Shown one piece after another: positions 1-7,901 of a stretch of DNA of 64,000 bases (positions are counted from its first letter, which is position 1; each line of letters starts with the position of its first letter). Source of the stretch: CBDCVN01 sp965223045 (GTDB lineage: Bacteria > Deinococcota > Deinococci > Deinococcales > Trueperaceae); assembly GCA_965223045.1 (NCBI GenBank), contig CBDCVN010000013.1:4898001-4962000 (forward strand), given 5' to 3'. The notes under the pieces were generated by a model. That model did not search any database. It was not told where the DNA came from and saw only the letters and a list, made by a program, of their open reading frames with translations. A program made the translations under genes and the position numbers.

Positions 1-940
1 TTCTATTGACACTAGGCATATACTCTTTTTCTAGAGCATAAGGGTAAGGTGTATCAAAACCTGTGACTCTTATAGGCGGTGCTTCAAGACTATCAAACAC
101 CTCTTCACAAATAGTAGCCACAACTTCACTCATAAAGTTATTGGTCTTTGGTGCTTCACTTACTAAAACACAACGCCCTTTTTTAGCCACAACCTCTAGT
201 ACTGCCTCTGTGTCCCAAGGCATTAATGAGCGTAAGTCTAATACTTCGGCGCTAATGCCCTGCTTTGCCAAGGTTTCAGCAGCTTTAAGAGTCTCTGTCA
301 TAGCACCCCCATAAGAAATCATCACCAAGTCATCCCCTGCTTTACATTGCTTAGCTTTGCCTAAAGCAATAGTATACTCTTCCTCTGGTACTTCTTCTTT
401 AATTGCACGGTAAAGGCGCTTAGGTTCCATAAAGATAACGGGATCATCGTCTTGTATAGCAGTTTTTAGGAGGCCCTTGGCATCATAGGGTGTAGAAGGA
501 TAAGTTACTTTAAGTCCACCAGTGTGAGTAAAGTGTGTCTCTGGCGATTGTGAGTGATGGTGTCCACCTTTGACTCCTCCACCAGAAGGCATGCGAACCA
601 CCATAGGCGCATTGAACTGTCCACCACTACGATAGCGCAGTTTCGCAGCTTGGGTAAAGAGCTGCTCAATACCGGGAAAAATATAGTCTGCAAATTGAAT
701 TTCAGCTATTGGTTTCATACCATTTGTAGCCATACCAACTGCTGCACCTATAATTGCAGCTTCAGAAAGCGGTGTGTCAATAACTCTATCCTCACCATAT
801 TTTTCTTGTAGGCCTTCAGTGGCTAGGAATACACCTCCACGTTTACCTACATCCTGACCCATAATGATTACATCAGAATCTTTAGCCATCTCTTCATCTA
901 GGGTCCTAGTAATACTGTTAATTAAGCTTAGTGTTGCCAT
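1..940 (-). CDS. 2-oxoacid dehydrogenase E1 component, beta subunit (3' end beyond window)
   Basis: The minus strand reads open from ATG at 940 to the window edge, about 313 codons; the family is usually about 325, so only the last few residues are missing. The product begins MATLSLINSITRTLDEEM and carries the E1-beta landmarks: VIIMGQDVGKRGGVF, DTPLSEAAIIGAAVGMA, EIQFADYIFPG, a glycine/histidine-rich GGHHHSQSPE loop, and the C-terminal transketolase segment around LDLRSLMPWD. Together with an alpha subunit it would perform ThDP-dependent decarboxylation of pyruvate or branched-chain 2-oxoacids in the cytoplasmic dehydrogenase complex. Which substrate it uses cannot be told from this subunit, and E1 alpha and E2 are not in the window. 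The truncated group II intron lies just upstream. Confidence 0.93.
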   Translation of the reverse strand, partial: MATLSLINSITRTLDEEMAKDSDVIIMGQDVGKRGGVFLATEGLQEKYGEDRVIDTPLSEAAIIGAAVGMATNGMKPIAEIQFADYIFPGIEQLFTQAAKLRYRSGGQFNAPMVVRMPSGGGVKGGHHHSQSPETHFTHTGGLKVTYPSTPYDAKGLLKTAIQDDDPVIFMEPKRLYRAIKEEVPEEEYTIALGKAKQCKAGDDLVMISYGGAMTETLKAAETLAKQGISAEVLDLRSLMPWDTEAVLEVVAKKGRCVLVSEAPKTNNFMSEVVATICEEVFDSLEAPPIRVTGFDTPYPYALEKEYMPSVNR

Positions 941-975
941 AGATACTTTTAAGTCTAAAGGTAAATATAGGGTAT

Positions 976-1365
976 TTATAGTACAGAACTTGCAGAATTA
1001 GTGTACAATCTATATAGTGCCTGATAGCCACTTGCTTTCAGCTCTCGGCTTGCCTGTTCCTTTAACTCTGCTGTGGACCACAGCTTTCCATCTACTCCTG
1101 CACTTCTCTTACCTTTATTCCCTGTCACTCGTCTCACTGCCATCAATTTGCCAGTGTAACTATGAGTCAATAACCTTTGTAGATTCTTTGCTAACCAGAA
1201 CCTACCTTCTTTGATTGCCTTAACAATCCGGGCTTGAAGTTGTCGCACTGCTCTACTACAGGTGTACCATTCTGTTTCATGCCATGTTACAGCTGATAAT
1301 TGCTTTGCAGGGAATAGCGCGTCAGCTCCTCTTAGTTGGGGCATTCCTTCACCAAGCGCCAGCAC
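976..1365 (-). pseudogene. Group II intron reverse transcriptase/maturase, N-terminal fragment
   Basis: The 129-residue reading frame matches the start of group II intron-encoded proteins. It contains TWHETEWYTCSRAVRQLQAR, then IVKAIKEGRFWLAKNLQRLL, and the RVT_N signature VTGNKGKRSAGVDG. After KASGYQAL, where the family continues with a conserved proline/arginine stretch into the polymerase domain, the sequence changes to an unrelated tail and stops. The whole polymerase (YxDD), maturase and endonuclease parts are missing, so it cannot be active. The break is near 1018, and the 3' part of the intron, including domains V and VI, is lost with it. Confidence 0.85.
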
Positions 1366-2040
1366 TAGCTACTATCCTCTGACTTCTGACAAGCTTTTTC
1401 GTCATCTGACACCTACTGTCCAATGCCTGCTGTTAGCTGCTGACATTGATTGGAAGTCTGCACTCTTTCGAGTTGGGTATTTCTGGTTTTCACCAGCCCT
1501 ATCCTGATCATTACAATCAGACTTTCGCTTTTTCCTTGTATCCTTTACCTGCACATCCATCGGCTTCCTTTACAGTAGGCTTTCCCTATGGGAAAATGTA
1601 CAGGCTTACCAAGTTTCATGTATACGCCTAGATCACTTAGATTGTGCCTATTCACCGAGTTCTCAACACCCACGTTACACCAGCTGCAAAAGTGTAAACT
1701 TGTCCCTGTACCTTTTGGCCTGCCCTAGAGCAAAGCGAAGGGTCACAGCCTATCAGTACCTTTGGCTGTTCACCACTAACGATGTTTATCAGCACTTCAC
1801 TTATATTAACCATATGACCTAACCCTAGCTCCCTCACACATGGTACTAGCGTTGTTGACTTTGTATCACTACTTAGTCTCCTCATATGATGGGTTTCATT
1901 CTGCCAAGAGCTTTGCACAACACTGTTACCAGTGATGCACATCTTGGGAGGGTACGAATGGTGGGACATTCGGTTAAATCTACTTCCTTTCTTTCGAAAT
2001 TAGCTGTTTAACAGCCGTACACATGACTTCTTGTCGCAAT
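1018..2040 (-). mobile_element. Truncated group II intron (5' RNA part plus start of its ORF)
   Basis: On the minus strand, sequence starting TTGCGACAAGAAGTC near 2040 resembles the GTGCGAC-type 5' end of bacterial group II introns. It is followed by about 660 bases without a convincing protein before the maturase fragment, the right layout for intron domains I-IV. A 105-codon frame at 1652-1969 resembles no protein I know and falls in the structured RNA part. The 3' end stops near 1018 without domain V, so this is a dead relic. The exact 5' boundary is inferred from the GTGCG-like motif only. Confidence 0.6.
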
Positions 2041-2478
2041 GAAGCGTGCGGTTAGACAATGCTTTCACCAACACAAATTCCGATAACCACTAAGCCTGTT
2101 GCCATTTCTAAGATTTGCTCCCATAAGTTTTCCAACGATATTCATGTAACAATGACTCCAAAATAGATTTGTAGCTACAGTAGGTTAGTGTCCAAGCAGG
2201 TCTTAATGTTCACCGCTGGCTGGACTCGAGCAATCAACAAAAACACTTTAACAAAGTCTGAGCACTAATTAACAGGCCTAACGGCACTAAGCTCAGGGGT
2301 GCTCACTTCTAAATACACTTCCCTTCAGCTAATTCTACACTTAATTTAGCTGTCCGTGTGAGCATCCCACTGTAGCGCTAAGTTAGATCAAGCCTTCCCT
2401 GATTCCAATTCCCTAATTATTAAGTCTGTTGCTATTTCTAAACTTTGTTTCGAGGACATGCGACAAGAACGGCTTGCC
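2041..2478. other. Intergenic stretch with a short imperfect direct repeat
   Basis: No gene is supported here. Two similar stretches of about 35 bases lie at 2090-2125 and 2419-2454; both contain TCTGTTGC-like and ATTTCTAA-like runs. They could be remains of a duplicated coding tail on the minus strand, but stop codons interrupt every frame. One CTCGAG site lies at 2224. Confidence 0.3.
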
Positions 2479-2976
2479 TTAAGGGCTTTGTAAGATTCGA
2501 ACAATAAAATCGACTGCCTTTTGATTGTAAATACTTGGTGTGGCAACTGGTAAACTTCTAGTTTCATGGAATGCGTCCTCGTGCTTTTTGTTGCGAAAAT
2601 TGTAAGCAGAGTAATCCGAGTTATTTTTTATGTCGTTTTCAGCAATGCAAGCCCAAACATCTTGTTGTGAGATAGTAGGTACTCTTTTTTTGACTTCATC
2701 CACTAATTCTAGTGCTGAAAACGGATATTGTTTGGTTAGGTTTTCTTTGACATGGCGAACAACTTCGACTTTATCAATTGGAACTATGTCTCCAACAAGT
2801 TTTAGAGCAGTTGCACCATCTTTTTCAACGAACTCACCCTCTTTAATAAACTTCAGTTTTTTTGCAAGGTCTTCATCAAGAAGCATTACTGAATTGTTGT
2901 TACGTTCTAGAACTCCTTTTTCGGTGTCCAATAGTGCAATATTCTGTGGACCTGCTTTGCCAATTTTAGCCATCAG
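2479..2976 (-). pseudogene. AlbA_2/Schlafen-domain protein, C-terminal fragment cut off by IS701-like element
   Basis: From about 2976 down to the stop at 2479 the frame encodes MAKIGKAGPQNIALLD, then DEDLAKKLKFIKEGEF, TALKLVGDIVPID and ALELVDEVKKRVPTISQQDV. This layout is typical of the C-terminal half of ATP-binding proteins that start with an AlbA_2 (Schlafen-type) DNA-binding domain. The apparent start (MSELILLTYSLLPKLRDL) lies inside the IS terminal repeat, so it is not native. The N-terminal half of the same gene is at 4699-5217, beyond the insertion. Joined, the two halves give one plausible protein of about 340 residues. The fragment is probably silent. Confidence 0.72.
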
Positions 2977-4698
2977 GTCTCTCAACTTTGGCAGTAGTGA
3001 GTATGTTAGTAATATTAGTTCACTCAACTAATTATAGCAATTCTCAAAGGAAAAATCATCAGTAAAGGAACAAAGAAAACCTAAAAGACCTAAATAGTAA
3101 ATTAAAAAGGACTCAAAAAGCAATTGGATTTTTAAATAAACGCTTTCTAGTAGCAGACAGCAGCTAAAATAGGTGCCATCAAACTTTCAAGTGTTTGCCC
3201 TTTTACTAATCCAGCACTTATGAAACTTGCCAAACTCCACAAGCTCTGTGCTTTTGCTACTCGACACCAATGGGAGTTACTACCTTCAATTTCTACCTTG
3301 AGTTGATTTTGAAGCTTTTTTAAGAGGTCCTGATCATGAGGTATGGCTCGCAATAAGCTGTAAACTACGGCAACAAAGCTAATATGTCTGCATATCGCTT
3401 CAATATCCCGTACCTGATACTGGTCCAAACCTTCTGCCTTACCTTCTTCATGATATACTTCAATTGGCCACCTATGGCGTCTGATTCTTGTTATTCCTGC
3501 TGATTGCCATTTTAAGCAATTTGAAATTAATGCATATGGCTCACCCTTCAATTCTTCCTCTCTGTAATTGATAACTAATCTTTGCTTCCCAAAATTCTTA
3601 ACCTTAATCGTGCAACAAAAACTGTAGTACCTTTCTTTCTTTCCCTTGTAGGAAATGGTTATTTTACGGAAAACTGGCTTCTTCTCCTCACTTAAATTAT
3701 CGAAATGCTCTTTTTTAAGTCTCTGACTGAAGTCTTTAATTGTTTCTTCTTGCCCATTTACAATTACTTTATCATCTGCACAAAGTGTTCCTACATAGGG
3801 AAGTTTAAGTTCCTTGTCAATGAAACGACAAAAAGGAGCTGCTGTATACCATTTATCAAATACTATAGGCAGTTTCATCCTTGGATTACTTTCCTTCCAT
3901 TTAGATAGCAATCTTTTTGCAATGTGAAACTTGCTTTCATACAAATCTGTGACACCATCTTTGTTTTGATGCCTTCTCCATAATCTTATCAAGTACTGTC
4001 GCCATTTTGCTTCATTAGTCTTTTTCAGTTCTAGCTTACTTTCCTTGATGGGAATACCTAGCTCTGGCAGCCCCTCCTCTATTTTCTCAAGGTCAGCGGG
4101 TTTCCATAATTCAAATTCTACTGGATAGTCAGTTTGATCGTCACTATAGTGTAACCCTACCAAATGGTGCGCCCAAACATGGCATCCTTTACTAGAATCA
4201 TAAAGTTTTGCTATGCCTTTAAAGTGTTTGCCATAATGCTCAAGCAAAGTATCATCTATACTTAACACACCTTTAGGTTTGAAACGAGTACCTTCCAGAC
4301 TTGCTAAAAGGTCTAAACGTTTTTGGTTTAGTTTCTCTTCACTAAAAGGGCTTTTGTTTAACAAGCGATTAAGGCTGCTTTGATCACGGTTCTCAAAAAT
4401 AATCAAGCGATTAATCCCCTCAACGGTTTTGTTTTCTGAAACAATAAGTCCACTTATATAACGTTTGAACTGTGTCATGGCTGAATCAGAGAAAATATCT
4501 TTAAAGAAATGTTCATAATGCTTAACAACTTCAGGGTAATCAAGCAGGGGTACCATATAATCACCTCCACGGTGTGTTTATACATTTTAGGAGGTGTTAT
4601 TCATAATGTGAAGATTAGTAACAATTTGCTTTATCGGATATTAGCCTATTTTCGTTTTCCTGACATCGCAAAGGCCTCACTGCAAAAGTTGAGAGGTC
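2977..4698 (-). mobile_element. IS701-like insertion sequence
   Basis: An element of about 1.72 kb is bounded by imperfect inverted repeats. The left end reads GTCTCTCAACTTTGGCAGT and the right end, read inward on the other strand, GACCTCTCAACTTTTGCAGT. It contains one transposase gene and interrupts an AlbA_2-domain gene. I do not see a clean YTAR-type target duplication, as expected of IS701 relatives, at the junctions. It contains no CTCGAG. Confidence 0.78.
3147..4556 (-). CDS. IS701-like DDE transposase
   Basis: This 469-residue protein starts at ATG 4556 behind a strong GGAGGTGA ribosome binding site. The N-terminal segment YISGLIVSENKTVEGINR and QSSLNRLLNKSPFSEEKL is typical of IS701/IS4-superfamily transposases. 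VLSIDDTLLEHYGK provides the first catalytic Asp, KLPIVFDKWYTA the second, and the segment RHRWPIEVYHEEGKAEGLDQ the Glu of the DDE triad (Y-(2)-R...E pattern). Length is normal for the family and I see no frameshift, so the element may still be active. Confidence 0.88.
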   Translation of the reverse strand: MVPLLDYPEVVKHYEHFFKDIFSDSAMTQFKRYISGLIVSENKTVEGINRLIIFENRDQSSLNRLLNKSPFSEEKLNQKRLDLLASLEGTRFKPKGVLSIDDTLLEHYGKHFKGIAKLYDSSKGCHVWAHHLVGLHYSDDQTDYPVEFELWKPADLEKIEEGLPELGIPIKESKLELKKTNEAKWRQYLIRLWRRHQNKDGVTDLYESKFHIAKRLLSKWKESNPRMKLPIVFDKWYTAAPFCRFIDKELKLPYVGTLCADDKVIVNGQEETIKDFSQRLKKEHFDNLSEEKKPVFRKITISYKGKKERYYSFCCTIKVKNFGKQRLVINYREEELKGEPYALISNCLKWQSAGITRIRRHRWPIEVYHEEGKAEGLDQYQVRDIEAICRHISFVAVVYSLLRAIPHDQDLLKKLQNQLKVEIEGSNSHWCRVAKAQSLWSLASFISAGLVKGQTLESLMAPILAAVCY

Positions 4699-5217
4699 TA
4701 ACCATTGTTGATTGTTTTGCGCTATTCTTTTGTCAATTATACTTTCGAGTTCTGCCGCTTGAATTTTCTGAGTTCTCCCCCCATAGCGAAAGTATACTTC
4801 ACCATTCTTGATAATCTGATCTTTGCCTTCATCTTTTTTTGCAATTACTGGTTTCAAAGCAGCTTCATAGACATGAAAAACACCAAATGTTTTACCATCA
4901 TGTAGAATATTGGCTTGTTCCCATCTAATATCTGATGAAAAGATTTCAAGTAGGTAACCCGTGATTTTTTGGGGATCAATTTTATCGAACTGTTCTTTAG
5001 AGTTTGGGCTCAGTCCCACAGGAATTCGTGGTGAGTCTTTAATGCCAAAAAGCATAAAGCCTCCTCGGTTATTGGAAAAAGCAGCAAAATCCCGAAAGTA
5101 GTCAGCAAGGCCTGCTAGATTAAATTGTTCTTTGAATTCAAGTTCTTGTCCCTCTCTATGATAAAGGTATTTTCCTTTAATTCTTAAAAGTTCAATAATC
5201 TTTGCTTCTTCAATCAC
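4699..5217 (-). pseudogene. AlbA_2/Schlafen-domain protein, N-terminal fragment
   Basis: The frame starts at ATG 5217 and carries the AlbA_2 landmarks: GQELEFKEQFNLAGLADYFR, FAAFSNNRGGFMLFGIKD and VYFRYGGRTQKIQAAELESI. Proteins with this domain bind nucleic acid and often act as regulators or in phage defence. The reading frame runs on into the IS (RPLRCQENENRLISDKANCY) before stopping at 4615; the native part ends near QNNQQW at the IS boundary. The matching C-terminal half is at 2479-2976. The gene is broken by the insertion; a truncated DNA-binding product could still be made. Confidence 0.78.
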
Positions 5218-5263
5218 TTTTTATTCCAAAGATCAAAGATAACTGCATAAAAAGGGCTAACTA

Positions 5264-5427
5264 GTAGACTTGTTCTGAAATAGTTTTGCGTACATTGTAA
5301 GGTGTATAATTGCTCAATTTAAACTTCACAAAATGCATAATACTGTAGATAAATCTTGATAAGTGTCTAAATTATTTGTTTAATGTGTTAGACATTCGGG
5401 ACACTATTTTATTTCGGAACAACCCTA
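5264..5427. repeat. MITE-like relic with IS5-type ends
   Basis: The left end TAGACTTGTTCTGAAATAG (from 5265) and the right end TTTCGGAACAACCCTAG (to 5427) are inverted repeats of each other. Both match the 18-bp ends of the IS5-like element at 27121-28125 (TAGAGTTGTTCGGAAATA). About 160 bases with no coding capacity lie between, so this is a non-autonomous, partly decayed relative of that IS. TAG sequence flanks both ends. Confidence 0.65.
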
Positions 5428-5937
5428 GTATTGAACACCTAAATAGGGGTCTAATCCGATACACTTCACTACTTTTATGTTCAATAAATTCCCGTACCAC
5501 ATTTACATACCTAAAATAAATAATCCTAAATCCAAGCCGATTATTGCACCAAAAATGACTTTAAGTCAAATTTAATAAGCCAATTTAGGAAATAAATCAA
5601 ATATATGCCCTAATTTGGGGTCATAAATATATTATAAGGACATTAATGTCTTTTAAATTTTTTAATAGGACAATATTGGGATTAAGTTCAATATTTCACT
5701 ACTTTTGGTGTGCGGCACCTTAAATGTAATTGGATTAATGTTTAATATCATAGATCTATAAGTAATAATTATTGCATTAAATCATTATTGGCAATGAGCA
5801 ATTACGTAGCCAGTAGTTAGAAGTTAGTAAACAGCATACATTACATAGCCAGCATACATAGCAAAGCCTTACTAGCTTCTAGTTATTACTCTCAACTTCA
5901 CAAGAAAACTCACAAACACTATGCTATGCATAGGTGG
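5428..5937. other. AT-rich intergenic region
   Basis: No gene, RNA or clear repeat is visible between the MITE-like relic and the PIG-L gene. The stretch is very AT-rich. A phrase containing TTCACTACTTTT occurs twice (near 5465 and 5695), which may be chance. Confidence 0.4.
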
Positions 5938-6738
5938 TTAATCTAGGTCATACAAAAGGTCATTAACAGGCATTGTAGGGAAACTACCACGTAATCCACC
6001 TAAGGTAAAAGCCTCTTTAATGAGCATTTCTTGCCACTCAGGCGCATCAATATTAGCAAAAGTAGAATTAGGTCCAACTTGACTACGATGAGCACTAATG
6101 GCCTTCATTTTTATGAGTAGATAATCACTTACATCAATTACTGCAGCAAAAGAGTTTTCTGTAGCACCATAAATAGTAGGGTCAAGATTACTTAAAGGTG
6201 AATTCTTACGTATCTTTTGCAAAGCCTGTAAATTTTGAGTTGGCATCACGCTATAAAAAAGACGCTTGGGTATAGGTCCTGTTATTCCACCAGCTGACCA
6301 AAAAGCGGCTGTTACTGCGCGGTGTATCTTTATATGATCAATGTGCCCATAAATACCATGAGGATCAAAACTAATAATGACATTAGGCTTAATTTCAGCT
6401 ATATGTTTTAAGAGCACTTTTTCGATTTCAAGCTCATTAATGTTTAGTAGTGCTCGAGAATTATTTTCAGAGGGCTCGAGTCGACCAGAATCGTGGTAAC
6501 CAAGAAATATAGGAGTATCAATTCCTAAGATTCTGCAACAGTCCTTTAGTTCCTGCTCACGTAAGGTCGCAACATCAGCGTCAGCATTAATTTCAGGGTC
6601 AGTAATTTTACCCCTTTCCCCTTTAGTAGCGCAAATAAGCTTAACAGTATGACCTTCTTTAGCATAGCGCACTAAAGTTCCACCTGTACCAAAGACCTCA
6701 TCGTCGGGATGAGCATAGACTGCCAAAATAGTTGCCAT
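5938..6738 (-). CDS. PIG-L family N-acetylglucosaminyl deacetylase
   Basis: A 266-residue protein starting MATILAVYAHPDDEVFGTGG. The AHPDDE motif at residues 9-14 and GHIDHIKIH near 131-139 supply the zinc ligands and catalytic Asp of PIG-L/LmbE metal-dependent deacetylases; length is normal. Family members remove the N-acetyl group from GlcNAc-linked substrates, for example in mycothiol or bacillithiol synthesis, or from other small molecules; the substrate here is not determined. A TAAAAT box lies 5 bases before the ATG and no ribosome binding site is seen, so the mRNA may be leaderless. It stands alone, with the next gene on the same strand 47 bases upstream. Confidence 0.9.
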   Translation of the reverse strand: MATILAVYAHPDDEVFGTGGTLVRYAKEGHTVKLICATKGERGKITDPEINADADVATLREQELKDCCRILGIDTPIFLGYHDSGRLEPSENNSRALLNINELEIEKVLLKHIAEIKPNVIISFDPHGIYGHIDHIKIHRAVTAAFWSAGGITGPIPKRLFYSVMPTQNLQALQKIRKNSPLSNLDPTIYGATENSFAAVIDVSDYLLIKMKAISAHRSQVGPNSTFANIDAPEWQEMLIKEAFTLGGLRGSFPTMPVNDLLYDLD

Positions 6739-6785
6739 GTTTTATTTTATCTTGATCTTGCTAAAAAAGGATACTTTACCCCTGT

Positions 6786-7331
6786 TTAAACCGGTATCTC
6801 AACCAGTTCAGCTCTACCCACGGGATCAATACCTTCTTCCAATAAGCGCATAGCGGCTTTTACAGCAAAGCATTTATCACTTGAATGGATACTGCTGTAA
6901 AGGCTGAGTAAAAAATTCGGCTCTGTTACTTTCCATCCTTCTATTTCATGGTAAGGTACATCATCTCTTACAAAGAAATCTATGGTCACTTTAACAGATG
7001 TCTGTTCATTTAACTCAACTCGCTTTTCATAGCGTCGGAAATCTTCTTGGCTCGGCAGCTTATCATACTTTGTCCATACTTTTGCAAACCCTTGGCCTTT
7101 TAACAGACTCACTACAGTCGCCACATTAGCTGGCTCTACAAATAAGTCGATATCTTTATGGTCATGAGCATGTTTATATTCTTTATGACCTATCGGTGAC
7201 ATAAAATGCCAAGCCCAACCTCCAGATAGCGTTACGAAAGGCTTTATAGTTTTCAGTTCCTTTAAACATAAATCAATCCGACCTTGGGGCCATAGTTCAC
7301 CATATCTCTTCTTATTATGGGGCTTACTCAT
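6786..7331 (-). CDS. Nucleotidyltransferase-fold protein
   Basis: A 181-residue protein behind a strong ribosome binding site (GGTGGAGGTT, ATG at 7331). The segment VTLSGGWAWHFMSP followed by HKDIDLFVEP has the GG...DxD pattern of the nucleotidyltransferase fold, similar to AbiEii- or aminoglycoside-type enzymes. A later acidic strand, VTIDFFVRDD, would give the third carboxylate. The C-terminal helices SSDKCFAVKAAMRLLEEG fit the same fold. The substrate is unknown, and no toxin-antitoxin partner is adjacent. The PIG-L gene follows 47 bases downstream and could be co-transcribed. Confidence 0.7.
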   Translation of the reverse strand: MSKPHNKKRYGELWPQGRIDLCLKELKTIKPFVTLSGGWAWHFMSPIGHKEYKHAHDHKDIDLFVEPANVATVVSLLKGQGFAKVWTKYDKLPSQEDFRRYEKRVELNEQTSVKVTIDFFVRDDVPYHEIEGWKVTEPNFLLSLYSSIHSSDKCFAVKAAMRLLEEGIDPVGRAELVEIPV

Positions 7332-7901
7332 TAACCTCCACCTGATTTCATGACATTCAATCTACCTGCCCTTAAATAAGGAATATCAATACCAGAAAGA
7401 CCGTTTACTCACTCGAGCAAACCAAACAAAATCATCTTAACACACCCAAAGGACTAGCCAACGCCGTCTAACTATATTCTTGACGATATGATGTTATTTC
7501 AGCTGTAAATTGTCATGTTTGAACAGTTTTGACCATTATGGACGGTAAATAGAAAGGTTTCAAAATCATAAAAATCATATGAATCACAGTTCAGACAAAA
7601 ACATGGAGAACCCCAAATGTATTACCAAACCCTTAACATCCAGTCACAGACCTTATGGACAAATCGTAAGGGTTCAAGTTTTTGAACCTCTACAACATCG
7701 CTTTCATAACAAATACCCTTCTCTTGCCTTGTTCCCCCATTCTGTCTAGGAGATAGTGGCAATAATTTTCAAAACGAGACCCTCATGCTAGAAGAGATTG
7801 TAAAGCGAATTTCAGGTTCATAAAGTAAGCTATTTAGGATAAAACCTTTTAGCAAAGTTAAAAGGCTACCCAAACCTTAAAATTTAAGTTATAGTTGAGG
7901 T
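7332..7901. other. Intergenic region before herA
   Basis: This 570-base stretch holds no gene I can support. One CTCGAG lies near 7411. The last bases contain the TATAGT box that precedes the HerA start. No hairpin or repeat stands out. Confidence 0.4.
7890..7895 (+). promoter_or_regulatory. -10 box of a leaderless herA transcript
   Basis: TATAGT lies 6 bases before ATG 7902, so transcription would begin at or next to the start codon. No good -35 is visible. The TGAGGT just before the ATG is too close to act as a normal ribosome binding site. Confidence 0.45.

Noticed and set aside
1652..1969. 105-codon open frame on the minus strand
   Set aside because: It lies in the structured RNA part of the group II intron relic and matches no protein.
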